A stretch of 64,000 bases of DNA from Caryophanon latum. GTDB taxonomy: Bacteria > Bacillota > Bacilli > Bacillales_A > Planococcaceae. Both the position numbers and the translations under genes were made by a program. The notes under the pieces are model-generated. The model searched no databases. It saw only the letters and a program-made list of their open reading frames with translations, and had not been told where the DNA came from. Shown here piece by piece: positions 45,904 to 57,350 of this stretch (within the stretch, counting starts at the first letter, position 1; each line of letters starts with the position of its first letter). The stretch is taken from NCBI RefSeq assembly GCF_001700325.1, contig NZ_MATO01000028.1, forward strand, positions 1 through 64,000. Direction: 5' to 3'.

Positions 45904-47202
45904 ATGTCCAATAAACCAGTGTTAGACATCCATGACAAACCAACACCATTGCAGCTAGCAACACTTAGTTTTCAGCATTTGTTCGCCATGTTCGGTTCAA
46001 CAATTTTAGTACCGAAATTAGTCGGATTAGACGCAGCAATTGCGCTATTAACGAGCGGGATTGCGACAATCATTTTCCTACTGATTACGCAATTTAAAGT
46101 ACCTGCTTACTTAGGTTCATCGTTTGCGTTTATCGCACCGATTATTACAGTCGCAAGTTTAGACGCATCAGGTGTAGCCGTTAATCCTGGCAATGCGATG
46201 ATCGGCTCGATGGCAGTCGGTATAACGTATGCGCTCGTGTCGCTCCTCATATGGAAAGCGGGCTATAAATGGTTAATGGCGCTACTGCCACCAATCGTCG
46301 TTGCGCCAGTCATTATCGTTATCGGTCTTGGCTTAGCAGGCACAGCAGTCGATATGGCGATGAATGTAAACGGCGAGTATAGTGTGCTACATTTCTCGGC
46401 AGCACTTGTCACATTATTCGCAGCAATCGTCTTTAATGTGTACTTCAAAAATATTTTAAGTGCGATGCCGATTTTACTCGGTTTAATCGTCGGCTACCTT
46501 TACTCAATCGTCATTGGCATTGTCGATTTCACAGCAGTAAAAGAAGCAAGCTGGATTGAAATGCCGAACTTTTTAATTCCAGGTGTGCATTATGAGCTAA
46601 ACGTCACAGCGACGATTTTAGCGGCGATGCTACCGATTGTAATTGTAACGATCTCAGAGCATATCGGACATCAGCTCGTGTTAGGAAAAGTCGTAAATCG
46701 CAACTACATTAAAGATCCAGGCTTACATCGCTCGTTACTCGGTGACGGTTTAGGAACGTTCGTTAGTGCGTTAATCGGTGGTCCACCGAAAACGACGTAC
46801 GGTGAAAACATCGGCGTGCTTGCGATTACGAAAGTGTACTCGGTGTACGTGATCGCAGGAGCGGCAGTTGTCGCAATGCTCATCGCCTTTTTCGGAAAAG
46901 TGATGGCACTCATTGCGACGATTCCAACAGCAGTGCTTGGTGGCATTTCGATTTTATTATTCGGGATTATCGCATCAAGCGGGCTGCGCATGTTCGTTGA
47001 AAGTAAAGTAGACTTCGGCAACAACCGCAACATGGTCATCGCTTCGGTTATTTTAGTCATCGGAATCGGTGGTGCGAAGCTAGAGCTGTTTGACGGCGCG
47101 TTCGTCATGTCAGGCATGGCGCTAGCAGCAGTAGTCGGTGTTGTGCTGAACTTAGTGTTACCAGGACGCGAAAAAGGCGTAACGGACGCACATGATTATT
47201 GA
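45904..47202 (+). CDS. pyrP: Uracil permease
   Basis: NCS2-family uracil:proton symporter, 432 residues with about 14 membrane segments. Family motifs visible are QLATLSFQHLFAMFGSTILVP, the GSSFAFIAP repeat-unit strand and the catalytic helix region with TISEHIGHQLVLG (Glu/His) and GGPPKTTYGENIGVLAITKVYS. It allows uracil salvage under the same PyrR control as the biosynthetic genes. GAGGAACAAATT precedes the ATG. Confidence 0.95.
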   Translation: MSNKPVLDIHDKPTPLQLATLSFQHLFAMFGSTILVPKLVGLDAAIALLTSGIATIIFLLITQFKVPAYLGSSFAFIAPIITVASLDASGVAVNPGNAMIGSMAVGITYALVSLLIWKAGYKWLMALLPPIVVAPVIIVIGLGLAGTAVDMAMNVNGEYSVLHFSAALVTLFAAIVFNVYFKNILSAMPILLGLIVGYLYSIVIGIVDFTAVKEASWIEMPNFLIPGVHYELNVTATILAAMLPIVIVTISEHIGHQLVLGKVVNRNYIKDPGLHRSLLGDGLGTFVSALIGGPPKTTYGENIGVLAITKVYSVYVIAGAAVVAMLIAFFGKVMALIATIPTAVLGGISILLFGIIASSGLRMFVESKVDFGNNRNMVIASVILVIGIGGAKLELFDGAFVMSGMALAAVVGVVLNLVLPGREKGVTDAHDY

Positions 47203-47219
47203 TTGTATGAATAACTGAA

Positions 47220-47405
47220 ATGCTTAACATGAGAGGCGGACTCCAGCGGGAACAGCTCGTGTCTCAAGACCTCACAGACGCGAAGTATGAGCGTCGAGGA
47301 GGCTTGAGGAAGGTGATAAGCGCCACTACACGAGCCATCACCTTCAGAATAAACATCGTGTTCGCCGCCGAGCCCGCGGAAAGCCTGCCTCGAAGTGGAC
47401 AGCAT
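47220..47405 (+). repeat. Class B repeat R9 inside the pyr operon
   Basis: Ends ATGCT (47220-47224) and AGCAT (47401-47405); then GAGGCGGACTCCAGCGGGAA opposite GCCCGCGGAAAGCCTGCCTC. The inside holds a GACGC..GCGTC hairpin and the shared module GAAGGTGAT (47309-47317) with ATCACCTTC (47337-47345), followed by the ATCGTGTTCGCCGCCGAGCC box. It lies between pyrP and attenuator 2 on the polycistronic path, so it should be transcribed and could fold in the pyr mRNA. Confidence 0.78.
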
Positions 47406-47433
47406 CATTCAACTACATAAACACCTTTTAAAG

Positions 47434-47546
47434 ATTGTCCAGAGAGGCAAAGAAGGGGAGCTTGCAAAAAAGCACATCAATATGATGCTGCCTTAGCTTG
47501 TTGCACCCTGAAATGCCTCACTTTCTAAAAAGTGGGGTATTTTTTT
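47434..47546 (+). ncRNA. PyrR-dependent attenuator 2 (before pyrB)
   Basis: TTGTCCAGAGAGGCA at 47436-47450 matches the PyrR-binding loop and is followed by TGCCTCACTTT / AAAGTGGGGTA, a terminator hairpin with a run of seven T ending near 47546. It controls entry into pyrB through pyrE. Confidence 0.88.
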
Positions 47547-47588
47547 ACACAAAACCGTACAAAAATTCATCAATCTGTAAAGTGTGAA

Positions 47589-47616
47589 TTGTCTAAATTC
47601 ATTTATACTATAGAAT
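47589..47616 (+). promoter_or_regulatory. Possible internal promoter before pyrB
   Basis: TTGTCT (47589-47594), 16-base spacer, TAGAAT (47611-47616). It lies after attenuator 2 and would bypass both attenuators if active. Weak match. Confidence 0.35.
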
Positions 47617-47652
47617 AGTACGAAGCGATTTCAAATTGGAGGCGCAAGCGAT

Positions 47653-48531
47653 ATGAAAAACTTATTGTCGATGGAACATTTAACAAAAGAAGAAATTTTA
47701 CACATTATTGCACGAGCAGCTGCATTTGAAAAAGGAGAGGCTGCGCAGCTAAACCGCACATACAATGTAGCAAACTTATTTTTTGAGCCGAGTACGCGTA
47801 CGAAAACGAGCTTTGAAATGGCAGAACGCCGCGTTGGTTGTGAGGTCATCCCATTTGATGCAGGATTTTCTAGCGCATTAAAAGGTGAGACGATGTACGA
47901 TACAGTGAAAACGCTTGAGATGATCGGTATTGATGCTGTAATTATTCGCGCAAAAGAAGATGAGTACTACAATGAGCTGCTTGAAGGCATTGAATGTGCA
48001 GTTATTAACGCAGGAGACGGTGCAGGTCAGCATCCATCACAATGTTTGTTAGATTTATACACGATTTATAAAGAATTTGGGCATTTTGAAGGCTTAAACA
48101 TTACGATCGTTGGCGACATTACACATAGCCGCGTAGCCAAATCAAACGCGAATGCATTAACTAGACTTGGAGCGAACGTTCGATTCCTTTGTCCAGCAGA
48201 ATGGGCGGGCGATTTTGAAGCGGCGCATAGTTGGGAAGATGTGTTAGAAGATAGCGACGTCATTATGCTACTACGCATTCAGCACGAGCGTCATGCAGTA
48301 AGTAAAAACTTCTCAAAGGACGGCTATCATGAGGAGTTCGGCTTAACAGCAGCTCGCGAAAAACGCATGAAACAAGGCGCGATCATTATGCATCCAGCGC
48401 CGATTAACCGCGACGTTGAAATTGCAGATGAGCTAGTCGAATGTGAACGTTCACGCATTTTTTCACAAGTACGAAACGGTGTATTTGCACGAATGGCAAT
48501 TTTAGAAACGATTTTAAAGGAGAGAGCATAA
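47653..48531 (+). CDS. pyrB: Aspartate carbamoyltransferase catalytic subunit
   Basis: Condenses carbamoyl phosphate with aspartate. The 292-residue product has the carbamoyl-phosphate site FFEPSTRTKTSFEMAERRVG (Ser47-Thr48-Arg49-Thr50), the HPSQCLLDLYTI region, GDITHSRVAKSN and the C-terminal HPAPINRDVEI. No regulatory subunit gene (pyrI) is present, as usual for Bacillales. TTGGAGGCG precedes the ATG. pyrC starts at the base after the stop codon. Confidence 0.98.
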   Translation: MKNLLSMEHLTKEEILHIIARAAAFEKGEAAQLNRTYNVANLFFEPSTRTKTSFEMAERRVGCEVIPFDAGFSSALKGETMYDTVKTLEMIGIDAVIIRAKEDEYYNELLEGIECAVINAGDGAGQHPSQCLLDLYTIYKEFGHFEGLNITIVGDITHSRVAKSNANALTRLGANVRFLCPAEWAGDFEAAHSWEDVLEDSDVIMLLRIQHERHAVSKNFSKDGYHEEFGLTAAREKRMKQGAIIMHPAPINRDVEIADELVECERSRIFSQVRNGVFARMAILETILKERA

Positions 48532-49806
48532 ATGACAACTTTCGTAACGAATATTCAAATCGTAAAAGAAGGCAATGATTTAGTAACGTCTAGCATTACA
48601 ATTGAAAACGGCAAAATTACAGCAATCGGTGGCGAGCAACCAGCAAACGCGGAAGTAATCGACGGTAAAGGTTACGTCGTATCACCAGGTTTTGTCGATG
48701 TACATACACATTTACGCGAGCCAGGATTTGAGCATAAAGAAACGATCGCAACAGGAACAGCTTCAGCGGCAAAGGGCGGCTTCACAACAATTTGTGCGAT
48801 GCCAAACACGAAGCCAGTACCAGATTCAGTAGAAAACATGCAGCTGATCAACGGCTTAATCGAAAAAAGCGCAGTTATCCGCGTGCTTCCATACGGCTCA
48901 CTTACGAAAGATATTTCAGGTGAAGTGAAAACGAACATGGAAGAGTTAAAAGCAAACGGCGCAGTTGCTTTCTCAGATGACGGCGTTGGCATTCAATTAG
49001 CATCAACAATGTATGAGCAAATGCAGCAAGCAGCAAAACTTGACGCAGTCGTTGTTGCACACTGTGAAGATAACTCACTTATTTATGAGGGGGTTATGCA
49101 CGAAGGTACGCGTAACAAAGAGCTTGGCTTACCAGGTATTCCGTCAATTTGTGAATCAGTACAAATTGCACGTGACGTATTACTTGCAGAAGCAGCAGGC
49201 GCTCGCTACCACGTTTGTCACGTATCAACGAAAGAATCAGTACGTGCCGTGCGCGACGCAAAAGCAGCAGGTATCCGCGTTACAGCTGAAGTTTGTCCAC
49301 ACCACTTATTATTAGAAGAAATGGACATTCCGTCAGACGACGCAAACTGGAAAATGAACCCGCCGTTACGTGCAGCAGATGATAAAGATTCATTACATGC
49401 AGCACTGCTTGATGGCACAATTGACTGTATCGCAACAGATCACGCACCACATACAGTTGAAGAGAAGTGCTGCGGCATGGTTGGCGCGCCGTTTGGTATC
49501 GTAGGTTTTGAAACAGCATTCCCACTATTATATACGCAGTTCGTAAAAACAGGGAAATGGACGCTTCAACAGTTAATCGACTGGATGAGTGTAAAAGCAG
49601 CACAGATTTTTGACTTACCGTACGGAACATTAGAAGTAGGCGCTTCAGCAGACTTCGTGTTAATTGACTTAGAGGCAGAAAAAACAGTTGATGCAGAAGG
49701 ATTCGTATCAAAAGGTCGCAACACACCATTTAATGGCTGGGTAGCACAAGGCTGGCCGATGATGACAATTTTTGAAGGTAAGATCGTATACGAGGAGGCA
49801 CAATAA
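48532..49806 (+). CDS. pyrC: Dihydroorotase
   Basis: Cyclises carbamoyl aspartate. The 424-residue type I (PyrC) amidohydrolase has the metal-binding [10 protein letters not shown] (about 60-69), [17 protein letters not shown] and the catalytic-Asp region [16 protein letters not shown]. Its start directly follows pyrB (AAGGAGAG within the end of pyrB) and its stop overlaps carA by one base. Confidence 0.97.
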   Translation: MTTFVTNIQIVKEGNDLVTSSITIENGKITAIGGEQPANAEVIDGKGYVVSPGFVDVHTHLREPGFEHKETIATGTASAAKGGFTTICAMPNTKPVPDSVENMQLINGLIEKSAVIRVLPYGSLTKDISGEVKTNMEELKANGAVAFSDDGVGIQLASTMYEQMQQAAKLDAVVVAHCEDNSLIYEGVMHEGTRNKELGLPGIPSICESVQIARDVLLAEAAGARYHVCHVSTKESVRAVRDAKAAGIRVTAEVCPHHLLLEEMDIPSDDANWKMNPPLRAADDKDSLHAALLDGTIDCIATDHAPHTVEEKCCGMVGAPFGIVGFETAFPLLYTQFVKTGKWTLQQLIDWMSVKAAQIFDLPYGTLEVGASADFVLIDLEAEKTVDAEGFVSKGRNTPFNGWVAQGWPMMTIFEGKIVYEEAQ

Positions 49807-50906
49807 TGACAAAACGTTTATTAATTTTAGAAGATGGTACAGTATTTACCGGAGAAGCGTTCGGTGGCAACAATGCAAGTAAAGGTGAAGTTGTATTCAC
49901 AACAGGTATGACAGGTTACCAAGAAACAATTTCAGATCCATCATTTTACGGGCAAATTGTTACATTAACATACCCGCTTGTAGGGAACTACGGCATTAAC
50001 CGTGATGACTTTGAATCAATTACACCAGCAATCCGCGGATTCGTTGTACGTGAATTAGAAGAGCATCCATCAAACTTCCGTAAAGATTCTTCACTTGGCG
50101 ATTACTTAGCATCAAAAGACATCCCAGGTATTCAAGGAATCGATACGCGTAAATTAACGCGCATCATCCGTGCAAAAGGTGCCGTTCGTGCATACTTATC
50201 AGAAGCGGGCGCAGACGTAAATGTAGAAGAAATTGTAGCACAGTTACAAGCAACACCACATATTACGCATCACGTAAAAGAAGTATCACCGAAAGCCGCT
50301 TATCCATCACCAGGTCGTGGCAAGCGCGTAGTCGTAATTGACTTCGGTATGAAGCACGGTATTTTACGCGAATTAAATAAACGTGACTGTGACGTGTTAG
50401 TCGTTCCTTACAACACGCCAGCATCAGAAATTTTAGCGTGGCATCCAGATGGCATTATGCTTTCAAACGGCCCTGGTAACCCAGAGGACGTAACAGAAGG
50501 AATCGAAACAGTACGCGAGCTAGTTGGTAAAGTACCAATGTTCGGTATTTGCTTAGGTCACCAAATCTTCTCATTAGCATGTGGCGCGAAATCATTCAAA
50601 TTACCATTCGGTCACCGCGGCGGGAACCATCCAGTAAAAGATTTACGCACAGGTCGCACAGATTTAACATCTCAAAACCACGGCTATGCAATTGATATTG
50701 AATCATTAAAAGATACAGATTTAGAGCTTACACACGTAGCGTTAAACGATGGCACTTGTGAAGGTGTACGTCATAAAAAATTCCCAATCTTCACGGTACA
50801 ATACCACCCAGAAGCATCACCTGGACCAGAAGATTCAAATCACTTATTCGATGAGTTTATCGAAATGATGGAAAATGAAGCAGCAAAGGAGAAACAAAAT
50901 GCCTAA
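49806..50906 (+). CDS. carA: Carbamoyl-phosphate synthase small subunit (pyrimidine)
   Basis: Glutamine amidotransferase subunit (PyrAA) that supplies ammonia to CarB. The 366-residue product has the N-terminal CPSase_sm domain ([20 protein letters not shown]) and a class I glutaminase domain with the nucleophile in [11 protein letters not shown], then [12 protein letters not shown] and the catalytic His/Glu in [13 protein letters not shown]. Membership in the pyr operon points to the UMP-controlled pyrimidine isozyme. It overlaps both neighbours. Confidence 0.97.
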   Translation: MTKRLLILEDGTVFTGEAFGGNNASKGEVVFTTGMTGYQETISDPSFYGQIVTLTYPLVGNYGINRDDFESITPAIRGFVVRELEEHPSNFRKDSSLGDYLASKDIPGIQGIDTRKLTRIIRAKGAVRAYLSEAGADVNVEEIVAQLQATPHITHHVKEVSPKAAYPSPGRGKRVVVIDFGMKHGILRELNKRDCDVLVVPYNTPASEILAWHPDGIMLSNGPGNPEDVTEGIETVRELVGKVPMFGICLGHQIFSLACGAKSFKLPFGHRGGNHPVKDLRTGRTDLTSQNHGYAIDIESLKDTDLELTHVALNDGTCEGVRHKKFPIFTVQYHPEASPGPEDSNHLFDEFIEMMENEAAKEKQNA

Positions 50907-53900
50907 ACGTCAAGATATTGAAACTATTTTAGTAATCGGGTCAGGCCCAATCGTCATCGGTCAAGCAGCGGAGTTTGACTATGCAGGTACACAAGCGTGT
51001 CTTTCATTAAAAGAGGAAGGCTACAAAGTAATTTTAATTAACTCAAACCCAGCAACAATTATGACGGATACAGAAAATGCAGACAAAGTATACATCGAGC
51101 CAATTACGTTAGAATTCGTATCACGCATTTTACGTAAAGAGCGTCCAGATGCAATCTTACCAACACTTGGTGGTCAAACGGGATTAAACATGGCAATCGA
51201 GCTTGATGAGTCTGGTATTTTAGACGAGCTAGGCATCGAAATTCTTGGTACGAAATTAGACGCGATTCATAAAGCAGAAGACCGCGACCTTTTCCGTAAC
51301 TTAATGTATGAGCTAGGTGCACCAGTTCCTGAGTCAGATATTATTCACAACATGGAAGAAGCATATGCGTTAGTTGCACGTATCGGCTACCCAGTAATCG
51401 TACGTCCTGCATTCACACTTGGTGGTACAGGCGGCGGTATTTGCTACAACGATCAAGACTTAGAAGAAATCGTAACGTCAGGTTTAAAATATTCACCAGT
51501 AACGCAATGTTTACTTGAAAAATCAATCGCTGGTATGAAAGAGATTGAATATGAAGTAATGCGTGACTCAGCAGACAACGCCATCGTAGTATGTAATATG
51601 GAAAACTTTGACCCAGTAGGTATTCATACAGGAGACTCAATCGTAGTTGCACCGACACAAACGTTATCTGATCGCGAAAACCAAATGTTACGTAACATTT
51701 CATTAGATATCATTCGCGCACTTAAAATTGAAGGTGGCTGTAACGTACAGTTAGCACTTGATCCACATAGCTTCCAATACTACGTAATCGAAGTGAACCC
51801 ACGTGTATCTCGTTCATCTGCACTTGCATCAAAAGCAACAGGTTACCCAATTGCAAAATTAGCAGCAAAAATCGCTGTCGGTTTAACGCTTGATGAAATT
51901 AAAAACCCAGTAACAGGTTCAACATTCGCTTGCTTCGAGCCGGCACTTGACTACATCGTGGCAAAAATTCCACGCTGGCCGTTCGACAAGTTCGAATCTG
52001 CAAAACGTAACTTAGGCACGCAAATGAAAGCAACTGGTGAAGTTATGTCACTAGGTCGTACGTTTGAAGAGGCGATTTTAAAAGCGGTGCGTTCACTTGA
52101 AACAGGGCACGTACACATTGAAATGAAACATGCGGAAGACTTAACGGATGCATGGATCGAAAAGCGTATTAAAAAAGCAGGCGATGAGCGTTTATTCTTC
52201 ATCGGTGAAGCATTACGTCGCGGCGTAACAGTAGAAACGATTCACGAATGGTCTAAAATCGATCTTTGGTTTTTACACAAGCTGAAAAAGATTGTGGATA
52301 TGGAGCAAACGCTTGCGGATAACAAAGGCGACAAAGACGTATTATATAAAGCGAAACGTTTAGGCTTTGCGGACAAAAAAGTAGCTGAGCTTTGGAACAT
52401 GACGGAAATGGAAATTTACAACTTCCGTAAAGAAGCAGGCATTACACCAGTATACAAAATGGTTGATACGTGTGCAGCTGAGTTCGAGTCAAGCACACCT
52501 TACTTCTACGGCACGTACGAGGAAGAGAACGAATCAATCCGCTCTGAAAAAGAGTCAGTAATCGTACTTGGTTCTGGTCCAATCCGCATCGGTCAAGGGG
52601 TAGAGTTCGACTATGCAACAGTACACTCTGTATGGGCGATTCAAGAAGCAGGCTATGAGGCAATTATTATTAACTCAAATCCTGAAACGGTATCAACAGA
52701 CTTCTCAATTTCTGATAAATTATACTTCGAGCCATTAACAATCGAAGACGTAATGCATATCGTAGACTTAGAAAAACCAATGGGCGTTGTTGTACAGTTC
52801 GGTGGACAAACAGCAATTAACTTAGCGGATAAATTAGAAGCACACGGCGTGAAAATTTTAGGTACATCACTTGAAGATATCGATCGCGCGGAAAACCGTA
52901 ACAAGTTCGAAGCAGCACTTCAAGAATTAAACATCCCACAACCAAAAGGGAAAACAGCTGTATCAAAAGAAGAAGCGTTAGCAATCGGTCGCGACCTTGG
53001 CTTCCCAGTATTAGTACGTCCTTCTTACGTACTAGGTGGACGTGCAATGGAAATCGTTTATAACTTAGACGAGCTTGCACATTACATGGAAAATGCGGTA
53101 GAAGCATCACCGGATCACCCAGTATTAGTAGACCGTTACTTAACAGGTCAAGAAATCGAAGTCGATGCAATTTGCGACGGTGAAAACGTATTAATCCCAG
53201 GTATTATGGAGCACGTTGAGCGCGCAGGTGTTCACTCAGGTGACTCGATCTCTGTATACCCACCACAAAAATTAACAGATGCACAAAAAGAAACGTTAGT
53301 AGACTACACAACACGTTTAGCAAAAGGTTTAGGCATCGTTGGTTTAATGAACATTCAGTACGTATTATCAGACGGCGAAGTTTACGTAATCGAAGTAAAC
53401 CCACGTTCATCTCGTACAGTACCGTTCTTATCAAAAATTACAAACATTCCGATGGCAAATATCGCAACAAAAGCGATTCTTGGTCACTCAATCGTGGAGC
53501 AAGGTTACCCGACTGGCTTAGCACCAGAGCAAGCTGGCGTGTTCGTAAAAGTGCCAGTATTCTCGTTTGCGAAGTTACGCCGCGTAGACATTACACTCGG
53601 TCCTGAAATGAAATCAACAGGCGAAGTAATGGGTAAAGATGCAACGTACGAAAAAGCATTATACAAAGGCTTTGTTGCAGCAGGTACGAAAATTAAAACA
53701 GAAGGTACTGTATTATTTACAGTGTCTGATAAAGATAAAGAAGAAGCAGTTGTGTTAGCAAAACGCTTCTCAACAGTCGGCTACCGCATTATGGCAACAG
53801 CAGGTACAGCGGCAACATTTGAAGCTGCAGGCGTGCGCACAGACATCATCGAAAAGATCGGTGCAAAAGGCAAAACGTTACTTGATGTCATTCAAAACGG

Positions 53901-54096
53901 TGAAGCACAATTAGTTGTCAACACATTAACAAAAGGTAAACAACCAGCGCGTGACGGCTTCCGTATCCGTCGTGAATCTGTAGAAAATGGTATTCCATGT
54001 TTAACATCACTTGATACAGCTGAAGCAATGTTACGTGTAATCGAATCAATGACATTTACGGCTGAAACAATGCCAAAAGCGGAGGTAGTGCACTAA
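50899..54096 (+). CDS. carB: Carbamoyl-phosphate synthase large subunit (pyrimidine)
   Basis: Makes carbamoyl phosphate from bicarbonate, ammonia and two ATP. The 1065-residue protein has two homologous ATP-grasp halves: N-terminal [30 protein letters not shown] and [14 protein letters not shown]-terminal [35 protein letters not shown] and [12 protein letters not shown], plus a methylglyoxal-synthase-like allosteric domain at the C-terminus. The start is ATG 50899, six bases after AAAGGAG; it overlaps carA by eight bases. Confidence 0.98.
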   Translation: MPKRQDIETILVIGSGPIVIGQAAEFDYAGTQACLSLKEEGYKVILINSNPATIMTDTENADKVYIEPITLEFVSRILRKERPDAILPTLGGQTGLNMAIELDESGILDELGIEILGTKLDAIHKAEDRDLFRNLMYELGAPVPESDIIHNMEEAYALVARIGYPVIVRPAFTLGGTGGGICYNDQDLEEIVTSGLKYSPVTQCLLEKSIAGMKEIEYEVMRDSADNAIVVCNMENFDPVGIHTGDSIVVAPTQTLSDRENQMLRNISLDIIRALKIEGGCNVQLALDPHSFQYYVIEVNPRVSRSSALASKATGYPIAKLAAKIAVGLTLDEIKNPVTGSTFACFEPALDYIVAKIPRWPFDKFESAKRNLGTQMKATGEVMSLGRTFEEAILKAVRSLETGHVHIEMKHAEDLTDAWIEKRIKKAGDERLFFIGEALRRGVTVETIHEWSKIDLWFLHKLKKIVDMEQTLADNKGDKDVLYKAKRLGFADKKVAELWNMTEMEIYNFRKEAGITPVYKMVDTCAAEFESSTPYFYGTYEEENESIRSEKESVIVLGSGPIRIGQGVEFDYATVHSVWAIQEAGYEAIIINSNPETVSTDFSISDKLYFEPLTIEDVMHIVDLEKPMGVVVQFGGQTAINLADKLEAHGVKILGTSLEDIDRAENRNKFEAALQELNIPQPKGKTAVSKEEALAIGRDLGFPVLVRPSYVLGGRAMEIVYNLDELAHYMENAVEASPDHPVLVDRYLTGQEIEVDAICDGENVLIPGIMEHVERAGVHSGDSISVYPPQKLTDAQKETLVDYTTRLAKGLGIVGLMNIQYVLSDGEVYVIEVNPRSSRTVPFLSKITNIPMANIATKAILGHSIVEQGYPTGLAPEQAGVFVKVPVFSFAKLRRVDITLGPEMKSTGEVMGKDATYEKALYKGFVAAGTKIKTEGTVLFTVSDKDKEEAVVLAKRFSTVGYRIMATAGTAATFEAAGVRTDIIEKIGAKGKTLLDVIQNGEAQLVVNTLTKGKQPARDGFRIRRESVENGIPCLTSLDTAEAMLRVIESMTFTAETMPKAEVVH

Positions 54097-55777
<1,681 letters not shown>

Positions 55778-55778
<1 letters not shown>

Positions 55779-56482
55779 TGAACACAAAACCAATTATCGC
55801 ACTTGATTTTCCGACAGAGGAGCGCGTGCTAACGTTTTTAAAGCAATTTAACGAGCCGTTATTTGTGAAGATCGGCATGGAGCTTTATATGCAGGAAGGT
55901 CCACAAATTGTCGCGCAAGTAAAAGACCTTGGACACGACGTCTTTTTAGACTTAAAGCTGCACGACATTCCGAACACGGTAAAGTCGGCAATGAAAGGCT
56001 TAGCTAAGCTTGGCGTTGATTTAGTAAACGTCCATGCAGCAGGAGGCCGTGCGATGATGGAAGGTGCATTAGAAGGGCTTGATGCAGGAACGCCAGCAGG
56101 GCAAAGCCGCGCAGCATTAATCGCGGTAACACAATTAACATCAACGACAGAAGCGCAGATGCAGCAGGAGCAACAAATTCCGTTATCGCTTCAAGAGGCA
56201 GTACTGCACTATGCAAAATTAACGCATGCAGCAGGCTTAAACGGCGTTGTATGCTCTGTGCATGAAGCGCGTGCCATTGCAGAGGCGTGCGGTGAAGACT
56301 TTTTACGTGTTACACCAGGCATTCGTATGCTCGGTGGTGAGGCGCATGACCAAAAGCGCATCGCAACGCCAGACGGAGCGAAAAAGGACGGTTCGACACA
56401 AATCGTTGTCGGTCGTGCGATTACAGGAGCGGCTAACCCAGTCGCAGCATATCATGAAGTACGCACATTATGGGAGGCATAA
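55778..56482 (+). CDS. pyrF: Orotidine 5'-phosphate decarboxylase
   Basis: Final decarboxylation giving UMP. The 234-residue product has [17 protein letters not shown], the catalytic Lys-Asp array in [21 protein letters not shown], the TSTTEAQ loop and the phosphate-binding [18 protein letters not shown] ... VVGRAIT. It overlaps pyrD by one base with GGAAGGAGCC upstream. pyrE follows after four bases. Confidence 0.97.
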
Positions 56483-56486
56483 AACT

Positions 56487-57113
56487 ATGTTACAAAAAGA
56501 CATCGCAAAAGAAATGTTACGTGTTGGCGCAGTAGAATTAAATGCAACGGAGCTATTTACATGGGCTTCAGGCATTAAATCACCAATTTACTGCGACACG
56601 CGCTTAACGATTTCAGATCCAACAGCACGTAAAGCATTAGCAAAAGGCTTAGCAGCAAACATTCAAGAATTCTTCCCAAGTACAGACATCGTAGCAGGAA
56701 CAGCAACGGCTGGTATTCCACATGCGGCATGGGTTTCAGATATTTTAGATTTACCAATGGTGTACGTGCGTTCAAAGGCGAAAGAGCACGGTCGCGGTAA
56801 TCAAATCGAAGGTAAATATACAGCAGGACAAAAAGTTGTCGTTGTAGAAGATATCGTATCAACAGGTGGCTCATCGATTACAGCAGTAGAAGCGTTACGC
56901 GCAGCTGGCTGTGAAGTGCTAGGTGTAGTATGTGTGTACACGTACAACTTACCAAAAGCAGAGCAAGCATTTGAACAAATCGGCGTGAAATACGTATCAC
57001 TTACGAACTTCGATTATTTAATTGAAGCGGCTTCTGAAACAGGTGCGATTGAAGCAGACCAAATTCCATTTTTAAAAGATTGGCATGCGAAATTAAAAGC
57101 AGGCGAGCTATAA
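56487..57113 (+). CDS. pyrE: Orotate phosphoribosyltransferase
   Basis: Couples orotate to PRPP. The 208-residue product has FTWASGIKSPIYCDTRLTIS, GTATAGIPHAAWVSD, the YVRSKAKEHGRGNQIEG loop and the PRPP motif VVVVEDIVSTGGSS. It ends the operon. I use ATG 56487 after GGGAGGC; the 80-codon longer frame overlaps pyrF in another phase and is not real. The enzyme precedes PyrF in the pathway although its gene is last, as in B. subtilis. Confidence 0.97.
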   Translation: MLQKDIAKEMLRVGAVELNATELFTWASGIKSPIYCDTRLTISDPTARKALAKGLAANIQEFFPSTDIVAGTATAGIPHAAWVSDILDLPMVYVRSKAKEHGRGNQIEGKYTAGQKVVVVEDIVSTGGSSITAVEALRAAGCEVLGVVCVYTYNLPKAEQAFEQIGVKYVSLTNFDYLIEAASETGAIEADQIPFLKDWHAKLKAGEL

Positions 57114-57186
57114 GCGGCAAAAAAGCAATAGCATCGTTGAAATAAATCGGCGACATATGTACAATAGTAGTGCAAAGATCAACAGT

Positions 57187-57220
57187 AAAAGCCTGCGTAG
57201 GAATCTACGCAGGCTTTTAA
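57187..57220. terminator. Terminator of the pyr operon
   Basis: AAAAGCCTGCGTAG (57187-57200) pairs perfectly with CTACGCAGGCTTTT (57205-57218) around GAAT, flanked by A and T runs. Confidence 0.93.
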
Positions 57221-57350
57221 GTTTAATAGGTGGTTGGCATAGCGCGTGAAATTATGTAAAATATAGCAAGTGTAGATTTATTAAAAATAATCGAGACTAA
57301 CAATTGTACAAGTGATTGCTCGAAAGAACGATTAGAGGAGGGTTTAGGCA

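Noticed and set aside
56247-56486. 80-codon extension of PyrE into pyrF
   Set aside because: It overlaps pyrF in another frame; ATG 56487 after GGGAGGC gives the normal OPRTase length.
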